Origin: Demequina lignilytica
GTDB lineage: Bacteria; Actinomycetota; Actinomycetes; Actinomycetales; Demequinaceae
Direction: 5' to 3'
Length of the DNA: 64,000 nt
Assembly: GCF_030418305.1 (NCBI RefSeq)
Contig: NZ_JAUHPX010000001.1
Span: 310,001 to 374,000 of the forward strand
The notes below the pieces were generated by a model. It ran no database searches. It worked only from the letters and a program-made list of their open reading frames with translations, and was not told the DNA's origin. A program made the translations under genes and the position numbers. Shown here in pieces: positions 36,854 to 45,170 of the stretch (its first letter is position 1; each line of letters starts with the position of its first letter).

Positions 36854-39367
36854 GTGTACTCCGAGAGCGAGCTGGTCGTCCTGCCGCGCGCGCTGCCCGC
36901 GCGCGTGATGTTCGTCGAGTCCGACGGCATGGTCCCGCCGAGCCGTCGTGACGAGTCCCAACTGATCTTCGTGGTCCACGGCCGCCCGACGGTGGTCGAC
37001 GACGAGGACGAGGTCACCCTCGAGCCCGACGACGTCTATCTCGCGAACGCGCGGCGGCTCGTCGCCCTCGAGTCCGACGACCCCTTCCAGGTGATCGTCC
37101 TCCGACTCGACGTGCGGCGCCTCGACGAGTCGCTCGACGAGGTCGAGTTCCGCGTCAACTCGGCGGCGGCCTCCCACCGCCGCGCGTTCCGTCCGCTGCT
37201 CCACCTGCTCGCCCTGGTCGTCAAGGCCAACGCGACCGAGGACGAGCAGAACCGCTTCAAGACCCTCGCGCTGCTCTACGCGCTGCTCGACGAGCTGACC
37301 CGAGGCTTCATCGCCGACCCCGCCGGCGGCACGACCGCGTCCGACAAGCATCGCAGCCGCATGCGCCGGCTCCTCCGCTACATCGACGAGCACTACGCGG
37401 AGGCGCTGACCCTCAACCAGGTCGCGGCGCACGAGCACCTGTCCGCGCCCTACCTCTCCGCGTTCTTCAAGGAGAACGTCGGGATGACGTTCTCCGCGTA
37501 CTACAACGCGCTGCGGCTCGACCGGGCGGTCGACGACCTGGTGACCACCGACGAGAGCGTCGAGACGGTGGCCCGCCGCAACGGCTTCAGGGATCCCCGC
37601 GCCTTCGTCAAGGTGTTCAAAGAACGCTTCGGGGTGCTGCCGAGCCAGTACCGCCGCGACGAGCTGCAGAAGAAGGAAGGCCGCGACGGCCCGTCACGCC
37701 GATCGACCACGGCGCGACCCGCGCCGGACTCCCCGCTGGCCCTGCTCGCGAAGTACCTGCCCGAGGAGAGCGACGGTCACGTCACGGCCGCCTTCGACGC
37801 GGATCCGCTCGCGAAGGTGGTCGCGGTGGACGCGATCGACGTGACCGCGGACGGGCGCGCGCTCCACCACGCGTACCGCAAGGTGACGACCGTCGGCCGC
37901 GCCAAGGAGCTGCTGTACCAGGAGGTCCGCGACATGCTCGCCGAGTGGCAGGCGGACGTGGGCTTCGAGTACATCAAGTTCCACGGCTTGTTCGCGGACG
38001 ACATGCACGTGTACCGCGAGGACAGGGACGGCCGGCCGGTCTACAGCTTCGTCCTGCTCGACAAGGTCCTCGACTTCCTGCTGTCGATCGGGCTCCGGCC
38101 GTTCGTCGAACTCTCCTTCACGCCGCAGGAGATGGCCTCGATCGCGGACCGGACGGTCTTCTCCGCGCCGTTCAACGTCAGCCCGCCGGCGAGCCTCGAG
38201 GGCTGGACCGCGCTGGTCGAGGCGTTCGTGAGGCACGCGATCGACCGCTACGGGCACGCCGAGGTGTCCCGCTGGCTCTTCAGCCCCTGGAACGAGCCCG
38301 ACACCGGGTCCACGCTCTTCGGCTTCGACGACGACGCGCTGTTCTACGACTTCTACGACGCGACGTACGACGCGGTGAAGCGGTCCGGCACCGACCTGGC
38401 GTTCGGCAGCCCCGCGATGCTCGTGAGCTACGCCCAGGACAAGGACTGGCTGCTCGCCTTCCTCGACCACGCCGAGGCCGCCGGGCGCGCCCCGGACTTC
38501 CTCACGGTGCACTTCTACGACAACGACTTCTCGCGCGCCCGGCTCGACGAGCACTCCCCCGGAGAGCCGGCCGGGCTGCGCCTCAACAAGGACCAGGACA
38601 CGTTCCACAAGACCGTCCGCCAGCTCCGCATGCTGCTCCAGGAGCGGGGGATGGCCACCCCCGTGTACATGACCGAGTGGAACCTCACGGTGTCCCACCG
38701 CGACCTCCTGAACGACACGACGTTCAAGAGCTGCTACCTCGCGAAGAACCTGCTCGAGAACTACGACGACCTGGACTCGTTCGGCTACTGGATGCTCACG
38801 GACCTGGTCGAGGAGCTGCAGCCGTCCGACGACATGTTCCACGGCGGCCTGGGGCTCTACACCTACAACGGGGTCAAGAAGCCCCACTACTACGTGCTCG
38901 CCGCCCTGCGTCGCGCCGGCGACCGCCTGCTCGCCTCAGGCGAGGGCCACTTCGTGACGGCCAGCGATCACGCCGTGCAGATCTACCTGTACAACTACGA
39001 GCACTTCAGCCACCTGTTCGCCTCGGGCGAGCGCTACGACATGACCTACCTCGAGCGCTACGCCCCGTTCTCCGAGGTCGGGCGCATGGACGTCTCGCTG
39101 GAGCTCACCGGGCTCGCGCCGGGCACGTACCGCCAGCGCGAGGAGGTCATCAACGCCGACCACGGCTCGGCCTTCGACACCTGGCTGCGGATGGGCGCGC
39201 CGTCGATCGATCCCCCGGAGGTCGACTACATCCGGCAGGTCTCCGTCCCGCAGATGATCGTGAACGACGTGGAGGCGGGCGTCGACGGCACGCTCACGGT
39301 CTCCGCCGTGCTGGAGCCGCTCGAGGTCCGGGTGATCGAGCTCGTGCCGCGCCGTCGCGCATCCTGA
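36854..39367 (+). CDS. AraC-type regulator fused to a GH39 glycoside hydrolase
   Basis: An 837-residue fusion. Residues 1-~110 form a cupin-like sensor domain; ~165-273 an AraC HTH pair (LTLNQVAAHEHLSAPYLSAFFKENVG and SVETVARRNGFRDPRAFVKVFKERFG); ~300-780 a GH39 (beta-xylosidase/alpha-iduronidase type) TIM barrel. The barrel keeps the acid/base Glu in PWNEPD (E481) and the nucleophile Glu in MTEWN (E608), so hydrolysis is chemically possible. No signal peptide, so it acts in the cytoplasm on imported sugars or uses the barrel as a ligand sensor. A GACAAT box 6 nt before the GTG suggests its own leaderless promoter. Confidence 0.85.
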   Translation: MYSESELVVLPRALPARVMFVESDGMVPPSRRDESQLIFVVHGRPTVVDDEDEVTLEPDDVYLANARRLVALESDDPFQVIVLRLDVRRLDESLDEVEFRVNSAAASHRRAFRPLLHLLALVVKANATEDEQNRFKTLALLYALLDELTRGFIADPAGGTTASDKHRSRMRRLLRYIDEHYAEALTLNQVAAHEHLSAPYLSAFFKENVGMTFSAYYNALRLDRAVDDLVTTDESVETVARRNGFRDPRAFVKVFKERFGVLPSQYRRDELQKKEGRDGPSRRSTTARPAPDSPLALLAKYLPEESDGHVTAAFDADPLAKVVAVDAIDVTADGRALHHAYRKVTTVGRAKELLYQEVRDMLAEWQADVGFEYIKFHGLFADDMHVYREDRDGRPVYSFVLLDKVLDFLLSIGLRPFVELSFTPQEMASIADRTVFSAPFNVSPPASLEGWTALVEAFVRHAIDRYGHAEVSRWLFSPWNEPDTGSTLFGFDDDALFYDFYDATYDAVKRSGTDLAFGSPAMLVSYAQDKDWLLAFLDHAEAAGRAPDFLTVHFYDNDFSRARLDEHSPGEPAGLRLNKDQDTFHKTVRQLRMLLQERGMATPVYMTEWNLTVSHRDLLNDTTFKSCYLAKNLLENYDDLDSFGYWMLTDLVEELQPSDDMFHGGLGLYTYNGVKKPHYYVLAALRRAGDRLLASGEGHFVTASDHAVQIYLYNYEHFSHLFASGERYDMTYLERYAPFSEVGRMDVSLELTGLAPGTYRQREEVINADHGSAFDTWLRMGAPSIDPPEVDYIRQVSVPQMIVNDVEAGVDGTLTVSAVLEPLEVRVIELVPRRRAS

Positions 39368-39380
39368 CGAGGGACGGCGC

Positions 39381-39416
39381 GGCGCCCCCGGGTCTCTCTC
39401 GAGAGCCGAGGGCGCC
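39381..39416. terminator. Hairpin between convergent GH39 fusion and exporter genes
   Basis: An 11-bp stem with one mismatch (39381-39391 with 39406-39416) lies just after the fusion gene stop and can serve both converging genes. Confidence 0.65.
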
Positions 39417-39432
39417 GGGACGGGACGATGCG

Positions 39433-40998
39433 TCAGCCGCGCGATCCCCCCGGGTGCGGCTCGCCGTCGGCGAAGGCGGGCGCGGCGGCGAGATCGCCGC
39501 CCGAGATCGCCTCGCCGGAGCTCGCGATCGCGGCCTCCCGCTCGGCCGCCTCGGACGCGACGTGGGCGTCGCCGCCCGCTGCCGGGCGCATCGTCACCAG
39601 CAGGCCCGCCGCGAGCGAGGCCAGCAGGACGGCTCCGACGGACACCCACATGGCGGTGGTGAAGCCGTGCACGGCCGCCTGCGCCATCTCGGCAGGGGCG
39701 GACGCGCCGGTGTCGACGATCCAGTTCGCGGTCGCCGTCGCGGCGATCGTGTTGAGCAGCGCGATGCCGACGGAGCCGCCCACCTGCTGGGTGGTGTTGA
39801 GGGTCGCCGAGACCACGCCCGCATCGGTCCCGCGCACTCCCCCGGTGACGGTCGCCATCGACGGCATGAACGTCATGCCCATGCCGAGGCCGAGCACCAC
39901 CAGACCGGGCAGCACGTGCAACCAGTACGACGAGCCGACCTCGATCTGCGTGAGGAACGCGAGGGCGCCCGCGCCGAGCAGCGTGCCCGGGACCATGAGG
40001 CGGCGAGGCCCGACCCGCGGGAGCAGGCGGGCGGAGATGCCGACCGCGCCCGTCATCATGCCCAGCACCATGGGGAGGAACGCGACGCCGGTCCTCAGCG
40101 GCGAGTAGCCCTGCACGCCCTGGAGGTAGTAGGTGAGGAACAGGAACACGCCGAACATGCCGATCTGCGTCAGGCCGACGGCGAGCAGCGCGCCCACCCG
40201 GTTACGCTCGCGCAGCAGGTGCAGCGGCAGCAGCGCGTGCGGGGTACGGCGCTCGACCAGGACGAACGCGACCATCAGGATCGCGCCGAGCCCCAGCATC
40301 CCGAGGACGAGGCCGGAGGACCATCCGTGCTGCTCCGCCTCGCTGAGGGCGAAGACGATCGCGAGCAGGCCGCTCGAGGCCAGCACCGCGCCCGGGATGT
40401 CGAGCCGGGTGCGGATGCCCGGCGTGCGGCGGTCGTGGAGGAACAGCGCGGTGCCGATGACCGCGACCACCGCGATCGGGACGTTGACCATGAGCGTCCA
40501 GCGCCAGTCGACGTACTGCGTCAGCGCGCCGCCCAGGATGAGACCGATCGCGGCGCCGCCGCCGGCGATGGCGCCGTAGACGCCGAGCGCGCGAGCGCGC
40601 TCCTTCGGCTCGGTGAAGGTGATGTTCAACATCGACAGCGCCGCGGGGGCGAGGAGCGCGGCGAACACTCCCTGGAGGGCGCGGGCGACCAGCAGCATCG
40701 TGAGCGACTGCGAGAAGCCGCCGAACGCCGAGGCGAGGGCGAAGCCGCTCAGGCCGATGATCATCGTGTTCTTGCGGCCGAACACGTCGCCGAGGCGACC
40801 GCCGAGCAGCAGCAGCCCGCCGAACGCGAGCGTGTAGGCGGTGATGACCCACTGGCGGTCGGCATCCGAGATGCCCAGGTCCGCCTGTGCGGTGGGCAGC
40901 GCGATGTTGACGATCGTCATGTCGAGCACGACCATCAGCTGCGCGAGGCCGATCGCGGCGAGCCCCCACCAGCGGCGGGGATCGGGGGTGGTGTCCAT
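39433..40998 (-). CDS. MFS drug exporter, DHA2 (EmrB/QacA) family
   Basis: A 521-residue major facilitator with about 14 membrane helices. The DHA2 signatures are clear: WITAYTLAFGGLLLLGGRLGDVFGRK (motif A), RALQGVFAALLAPAALSM (motif B) and GGALTQYVDWRWTLMVNVPIA (motif C). It exports drugs or toxic organic compounds by proton antiport. The divergent TetR gene with an operator overlapping this gene's promoter makes inducible export very likely. The C-terminus is an Ala/Glu-rich tail. Confidence 0.92.
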   Translation of the reverse strand: MDTTPDPRRWWGLAAIGLAQLMVVLDMTIVNIALPTAQADLGISDADRQWVITAYTLAFGGLLLLGGRLGDVFGRKNTMIIGLSGFALASAFGGFSQSLTMLLVARALQGVFAALLAPAALSMLNITFTEPKERARALGVYGAIAGGGAAIGLILGGALTQYVDWRWTLMVNVPIAVVAVIGTALFLHDRRTPGIRTRLDIPGAVLASSGLLAIVFALSEAEQHGWSSGLVLGMLGLGAILMVAFVLVERRTPHALLPLHLLRERNRVGALLAVGLTQIGMFGVFLFLTYYLQGVQGYSPLRTGVAFLPMVLGMMTGAVGISARLLPRVGPRRLMVPGTLLGAGALAFLTQIEVGSSYWLHVLPGLVVLGLGMGMTFMPSMATVTGGVRGTDAGVVSATLNTTQQVGGSVGIALLNTIAATATANWIVDTGASAPAEMAQAAVHGFTTAMWVSVGAVLLASLAAGLLVTMRPAAGGDAHVASEAAEREAAIASSGEAISGGDLAAAPAFADGEPHPGGSRG

Positions 40999-41140
40999 GG
41001 GGAGCCTTTCGTGTGCAGGGGCCGCGACGGCAGGGACGTTCGTCGAGCGCGACCATGCGGGGAGCCCGTGAGGGCGGTGCCGGCGAGGCGCCGGCGACGG
41101 TCCGGGCGGCGGCGGGACGATGCCCGGGGAACTTCCTAGC

Positions 41141-41192
41141 CGACCGGTAAGTTCTCTCGGTGATAGTATTCACACAACTAACCGGTCGTCAA
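41141..41192. promoter_or_regulatory. TetR operator overlapping the exporter promoter
   Basis: A 13-bp inverted repeat with one mismatch (CGACCGGTAAGTT at 41141-41153, AACTAACCGGTCG at 41176-41188) sits in the divergent region. On the minus strand it overlaps a promoter for the exporter: -35 TTGACG (41187-41192), 18-bp spacer, -10 TACTAT (41163-41168). Repressor binding here would block the exporter and probably the regulator itself. Confidence 0.7.
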
Positions 41193-41253
41193 GTCAATTC
41201 CCGGGACGTGTCGGACCGCCGCATCGTCCCCCGCGAGAGGTAGGAAGGAAGCC

Positions 41254-41817
41254 ATGACCGACACCGCCACGCGCCGCCGGGGCGACACCCGTGCGCGCAT
41301 CCAGGACGTCGCGCTCGAGCGCTTCACCTCGCAGGGCTACGACCAGACCTCGCTGCGCGAGATCGCCGAGGACCTGGGCGTCACCAAGGCCGCGCTCTAC
41401 TACCACTTCAAGTCCAAGGAGGAGATCCTCGACTCCTTGATCGCGCAGGTCCTCGACGAGGTCGACGCGCTGGTGACGTGGATGAACGACGGCCCGGCGA
41501 CGCGCGAGCGGCGCCTGGAGATGATCGCGCGGCTGGTCGACGTCACCCGCGGCACCCCCGGCGAGGTGATGCGGTGCGTGCAGCAGAACGAGGTCGCGCT
41601 GCAGAACCTCGCCTCCACCACCGGGCTGGTCCACCAGCTCAAGCAGAAGCTGTGGGACTCGTCGCTGCCGGCGGACGCCCCGCTCGAGGACCGGCTGCGG
41701 ATGCGCATGGCAGTGATGACCGTGCTGATCGCCAACAAGCTCGAGAGCGACCTCGGAGGCACGGTCGAGGAGCGCGGTCAGGCGGCGCTCAGGGTCGCAG
41801 CGGACCTGGTGCCGTAG
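41254..41817 (+). CDS. TetR-family transcriptional repressor
   Basis: A 187-residue TetR regulator. The N-terminal HTH reads TSLREIAEDLGVTKAALYYHFKSKEEIL (about residues 30-57), and the helical C-terminal ligand domain is divergent. It is transcribed away from the MFS exporter; the intervening inverted repeat is its likely operator. The ATG has a GGTAGGAAGGAAG site upstream. The inducer is unknown but is probably a substrate of the exporter. Confidence 0.92.
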   Translation: MTDTATRRRGDTRARIQDVALERFTSQGYDQTSLREIAEDLGVTKAALYYHFKSKEEILDSLIAQVLDEVDALVTWMNDGPATRERRLEMIARLVDVTRGTPGEVMRCVQQNEVALQNLASTTGLVHQLKQKLWDSSLPADAPLEDRLRMRMAVMTVLIANKLESDLGGTVEERGQAALRVAADLVP

Positions 41818-41855
41818 CGCCGCGGAGCCGACACCCTCCGATCTCCCTCGCCCGG

Positions 41856-41903
41856 CCGGACATGGCTGCCTGATCTCCCCCTGTCTCCGGCACCGATGTC
41901 CGG
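41856..41903. repeat. Inverted CCGGACAT / ATGTCCGG pair before the DUF559 gene
   Basis: CCGGACAT (41856-41863) and ATGTCCGG (41896-41903) face each other over 32 bases. The same core recurs as a much longer hairpin after the following gene. Confidence 0.6.
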
Positions 41904-41982
41904 CGCCGATCCTGGACGGCCCGCTCTCCCCTGCGAGGAGCCGGTCGGAGTCCCCTATCACCAGGTGCGCGAGCCTCGACCC

Positions 41983-42912
41983 ATGGCCCGCGCCGCACGC
42001 TCCGACGGTCGCCTGACCGCTCTGATATCGCGGCTCGACGGCCCGCGAGACCCGGTGCTCCCGCGCCGGCAGGTGCTCGACGCGATCGGACGGGCCGGAC
42101 TGGACCGCGCCGTCGCCGACGGAACGCTGACCAGGGTGCTGCCCGGCTGGTACGGCCTCGCCGCGCACGCGGATGACCATCAGGTGCGGTGCGCGGCCGT
42201 CGTGCGCTGGTCGCGGGGCGCTTTGGCGATCACGGGCCGCTCCGCACTCCACCTGCTCGACAGCCGGTTCCCCGCACCTCAGCGGGTTGAGGCTCGCAGC
42301 GAGCGGCACGGCCACGTCCGCGCGCCAGCGTGGCTGCGCGTCAGGTACGGCGAATCGGTTCGGTGGCGGATCACGGTCGGGGGCGTCACGTGCCTGGTGA
42401 GCGACGACGCGGTGCTCGACGCATGGTGCATCGCAGCGCCGGCCGACCGGGAGACCGTGTTCTACACCGCCCTCTGGCTTCGGGCGGTGTCGCCCCGTCA
42501 GCTACGTCGGGCGGCCGACCGGCGCGCGAAAGTCGCCGATCGCCGCTCGCTGGTCCGGCTGCTGGACGAGTTCGACGACGGGGCGACATCGCCCACGGAG
42601 GTCCTGGCGCGACGGCGGGTGTTCGTCGGTCACGAGTTCGCCGAGCTCGAGGCGCAGGTCTCGATCCGTGCCGCGGGACGGACCCGGATCGCGGACCTCC
42701 TGCATCGGCGTGCGCGCCTGGTGATCGAGCTCGACGGCTCGGCGTATCACGATGGTCCTGAGCAGGTGGCGCGGGACCGCGCCCGCGATGCCGAGCTGCT
42801 GGCGGCGGGGTACGCGACCGTGCGGTTCGGATTCCGCGAGCTCATGAGGGACCCCGACCGATGCCGAACGCTCCTGCGCGCGGCCATCAGTTCGCGCCTG
42901 GGCCGGACATGA
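41983..42912 (+). CDS. AbiEi-like/DUF559 endonuclease-fold protein
   Basis: A ~309-residue protein of a type common in actinobacteria. The N-terminal part resembles the AbiEi antitoxin-like winged helix (LPRRQVLDAIG, TRVLPGWYGLAAH). The C-terminal ~100 residues match DUF559, a Vsr-like PD-(D/E)XK fold: ADLLHRRARLVIELDGSAYHD, then RDRARDAELLAAGYATVRFGFREL. Catalytic-type residues Glu/Asp (E-L-D) and His are present, so a nuclease role is possible but unproven. No partner toxin gene is adjacent. The frame is open from 41896; ATG 41983 is chosen by fit to the family. Flanking inverted repeats suggest gain by transfer. Confidence 0.65.
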   Translation: MARAARSDGRLTALISRLDGPRDPVLPRRQVLDAIGRAGLDRAVADGTLTRVLPGWYGLAAHADDHQVRCAAVVRWSRGALAITGRSALHLLDSRFPAPQRVEARSERHGHVRAPAWLRVRYGESVRWRITVGGVTCLVSDDAVLDAWCIAAPADRETVFYTALWLRAVSPRQLRRAADRRAKVADRRSLVRLLDEFDDGATSPTEVLARRRVFVGHEFAELEAQVSIRAAGRTRIADLLHRRARLVIELDGSAYHDGPEQVARDRARDAELLAAGYATVRFGFRELMRDPDRCRTLLRAAISSRLGRT

Positions 42913-42952
42913 GTGCGGCGATGCGGCAACGATCGCGCACTCATGTCCGGCC
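42901..42952. repeat. Long perfect hairpin after the DUF559 gene
   Basis: A 17-bp perfect inverted repeat (42901-42917 with 42936-42952) whose left arm includes the last codons of the gene. It shares the GGCCGGACAT core with the repeat upstream. It could act as a terminator or be a REP-like element. Confidence 0.8.
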
Positions 42953-43025
42953 GGAGCGCGCTGGCGTGGGATGGGGTGGGGTGGTGGCGAGGCGAGGCGA
43001 GGGCAGGCCTGAGCGCCGAGCCCCG

Positions 43026-44207
43026 CTACCCCGCGAGCTCCTCCTGACGCGTCGCGGCGGCGATCGCACGCTCGTCCGCCACGTAGCCCTCGATGTGCCG
43101 CTCCGCCGGGCCGTTGTACGCACTGAGGGGCCGGATCAGGGCGTTCGAGGCCAGCTGCTCCTGGATGTGCGCGGTCCAGCCCGCGACGCGGGACGCCACG
43201 AAGATCGGCGTGAAGATCGCGGTGTCGAACCCGATCAGGTGATACGCCGGCCCCGAGGGGTAGTCGAGGTTCGGGTAGATCCCCTTGCGCGCGACGAACT
43301 CCGCCTCCAGCCGGTCGTACAGGTCGGCGATGTCCGGCCGTCCGTAGTGCGCGATGAGCGTGTCGAGCGCCGCGTGCATGGTCGGCACGCGCGAGTCCCC
43401 GCGCTTGTAGACCCGGTGGCCGAATCCCATGATCTTGCGCTTCGCTCCCAGCGCCTCGTCGAGCCACCCGGTCACGCGTGAGGCGTCGCCGATCTCCTCG
43501 AACGTGCGCATCACCGCCTCGTTCGCGCCGCCGTGCAGCGGGCCCTTGAGCGCGCCGATCGCCGCGACCACCGCGCTGTAGTAGTCCGACAGCGTCGAGG
43601 TCACCACGCGCGCGGTGAAGGTGGAGGCGTTGAACGAGTGCTCCGCGTAGAGCGTCATCGACACGTCGAAGGCCTCGCGCGCCACCGGGTGCGGCTCCTC
43701 ACCGAAGGTCATCCACAGGAAGTTCGCCGCGTAGCCGAGGTCGTCACGCGGCGCGATCGCGCCCAGCCCTCGCTCGCAGCGCTGGATGTACGCGACGATC
43801 CCGGGCAGCTGGGCGAACAGCGCGAGGGCCTTGTCGAGGATCGCGTGGGGCTCGCTGTCCCAGGCGGTGGGGTCGCTCGCGCCCAGCATGCTCACCGCGG
43901 TGCGCACGATGTCCATGGGATGAGCGGTCCCCACCAGCTGGTCGATCACCCGCGCGATGGCCGGATCGAGCGTCCGGTGCGAGCGCTCGATGCGCTGGAA
44001 CTGCGCGAGCTGCTCGGCCGTCGGCAGCTCCCCGTACCAGAGCAGGTAGACCACCTCCTCGAACGACCGCATGGCCGCGAGCTCCTGGACCGGGTACCCG
44101 CGGTACAGCAGCGAGTTGGTGTCGACGTTGACCTTCGACACGGCCGTGTGGTCAACGGTGACGCCGGCGAGGCCCTTCTTGATCTCGGGGGTGTCGCTCA
44201 TGATCAC
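43026..44207 (-). CDS. prpC: 2-methylcitrate synthase
   Basis: A 393-residue citrate-synthase-family enzyme. It condenses propionyl-CoA (and acetyl-CoA) with oxaloacetate. The catalytic residues appear in GPLHGGANEAVM and GFGHRVYKRGDSRVPTM. The start KGLAGVTVDHTAVSKV and the short length are typical of PrpC rather than housekeeping citrate synthase, and the operon with prpB and prpD confirms the role. It is the last gene of the GntR-prpD-prpB-prpC unit, 49 nt after prpB. Confidence 0.93.
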   Translation of the reverse strand: MIMSDTPEIKKGLAGVTVDHTAVSKVNVDTNSLLYRGYPVQELAAMRSFEEVVYLLWYGELPTAEQLAQFQRIERSHRTLDPAIARVIDQLVGTAHPMDIVRTAVSMLGASDPTAWDSEPHAILDKALALFAQLPGIVAYIQRCERGLGAIAPRDDLGYAANFLWMTFGEEPHPVAREAFDVSMTLYAEHSFNASTFTARVVTSTLSDYYSAVVAAIGALKGPLHGGANEAVMRTFEEIGDASRVTGWLDEALGAKRKIMGFGHRVYKRGDSRVPTMHAALDTLIAHYGRPDIADLYDRLEAEFVARKGIYPNLDYPSGPAYHLIGFDTAIFTPIFVASRVAGWTAHIQEQLASNALIRPLSAYNGPAERHIEGYVADERAIAAATRQEELAG

Positions 44208-44256
44208 TCCTTTGTGATGTGGGGACGGGCACCGTGCGGTGCGAGGAGGGGTCGAT

Positions 44257-45159
44257 TCAGTCCTTGGTGACGGTGAAGGTGAACACGTTCGAGTCGAAGC
44301 GGCCGTAGGACTCGTAGTCGAGCAGGTCGTACAGGTCCGCGCGGTGCTGCATCTGCCCGAGCAGCCCGGTGAGGTGGCCCGCGGACTGGAGCTCGTCGAG
44401 CCCGCGCACCGCGGATCCCATCGCGAGCCGCAGCAGCGAGACGGGCCAGATGACGATGCTCACGCCGACGTCCCGGAGGCTGTCCACGGAGAACAGCTCG
44501 GACTTCCCGAACTCGGTCATGTTCGCGAGGATCGGCACGTCCACCGCCGCGCGCATGGCCTCGAACTCGGCGAGGGTGGCCATCGCCTCGGGGAAGATCG
44601 CGTCCGCGCCCGCGTCGACCAGGGCCCTGGCCCGGTCCGTGGCCGCGTCGAGGCCCTCGACGCCACGCACGTCGGTGCGCGCCATGATGAGCAGGTTCGG
44701 GTCGCGGCGACCGTCGACCGCGGCGCGGATGCGGCGTACGGCGAGGTCGAGCCCCACCACCTCCTTGCCGTCGAGGTGGCCGCAGCGCTTGGGGTTGACC
44801 TGGTCCTCGATGTGCAGGCCCGCGACGCCGGCATCCTCCATCTCCTGGACGCTCCTGGCGACGTTCATGGGCTCCCCGAAGCCGGTGTCGGCGTCGACGA
44901 GCGCCGGCAGGTCGGTGACCCTGGCGATCTGGCGCGACCGCCCCGCGACCTCGGTGAGCGTCGTGAGGCCGATGTCCGGCAGCCCCAGGTCGGCGGAGAG
45001 CACCGCACCGGAGATGTAGACGCCCTCGAAGCCGCGCTGCTCGATGAGCCGCGCCGACAGCGGGTTGAAGGCCCCGGGGAAGCGCAGGAGCTCGCCGGAG
45101 GCCAGCCGGGCTCGGAACGCGGCCCGCTTGTCGGCCGCCGAGGTGGTCGCGTAGAGCAT
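44257..45159 (-). CDS. prpB: 2-methylisocitrate lyase
   Basis: A 300-residue isocitrate-lyase-superfamily enzyme that splits 2-methylisocitrate into pyruvate and succinate. The active-site motif NPKRCGHLDGK with the catalytic Cys, DADTGFGEPMNVARSVQEME and MARTDVRGVEGLDAA are present. The ATG at 45159 has GGGGAGGGGAC directly upstream and lies 11 nt after the prpD stop. Confidence 0.95.
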   Translation of the reverse strand: MLYATTSAADKRAAFRARLASGELLRFPGAFNPLSARLIEQRGFEGVYISGAVLSADLGLPDIGLTTLTEVAGRSRQIARVTDLPALVDADTGFGEPMNVARSVQEMEDAGVAGLHIEDQVNPKRCGHLDGKEVVGLDLAVRRIRAAVDGRRDPNLLIMARTDVRGVEGLDAATDRARALVDAGADAIFPEAMATLAEFEAMRAAVDVPILANMTEFGKSELFSVDSLRDVGVSIVIWPVSLLRLAMGSAVRGLDELQSAGHLTGLLGQMQHRADLYDLLDYESYGRFDSNVFTFTVTKD

Positions 45160-45170
45160 CGTCCCCTCCC

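Noticed and set aside
41983-42912. A complete type IV toxin-antitoxin (AbiE) system
   Set aside because: Only an AbiEi-like N-terminal domain is present; no AbiEii nucleotidyltransferase toxin lies next to it, and the C-terminus is DUF559.
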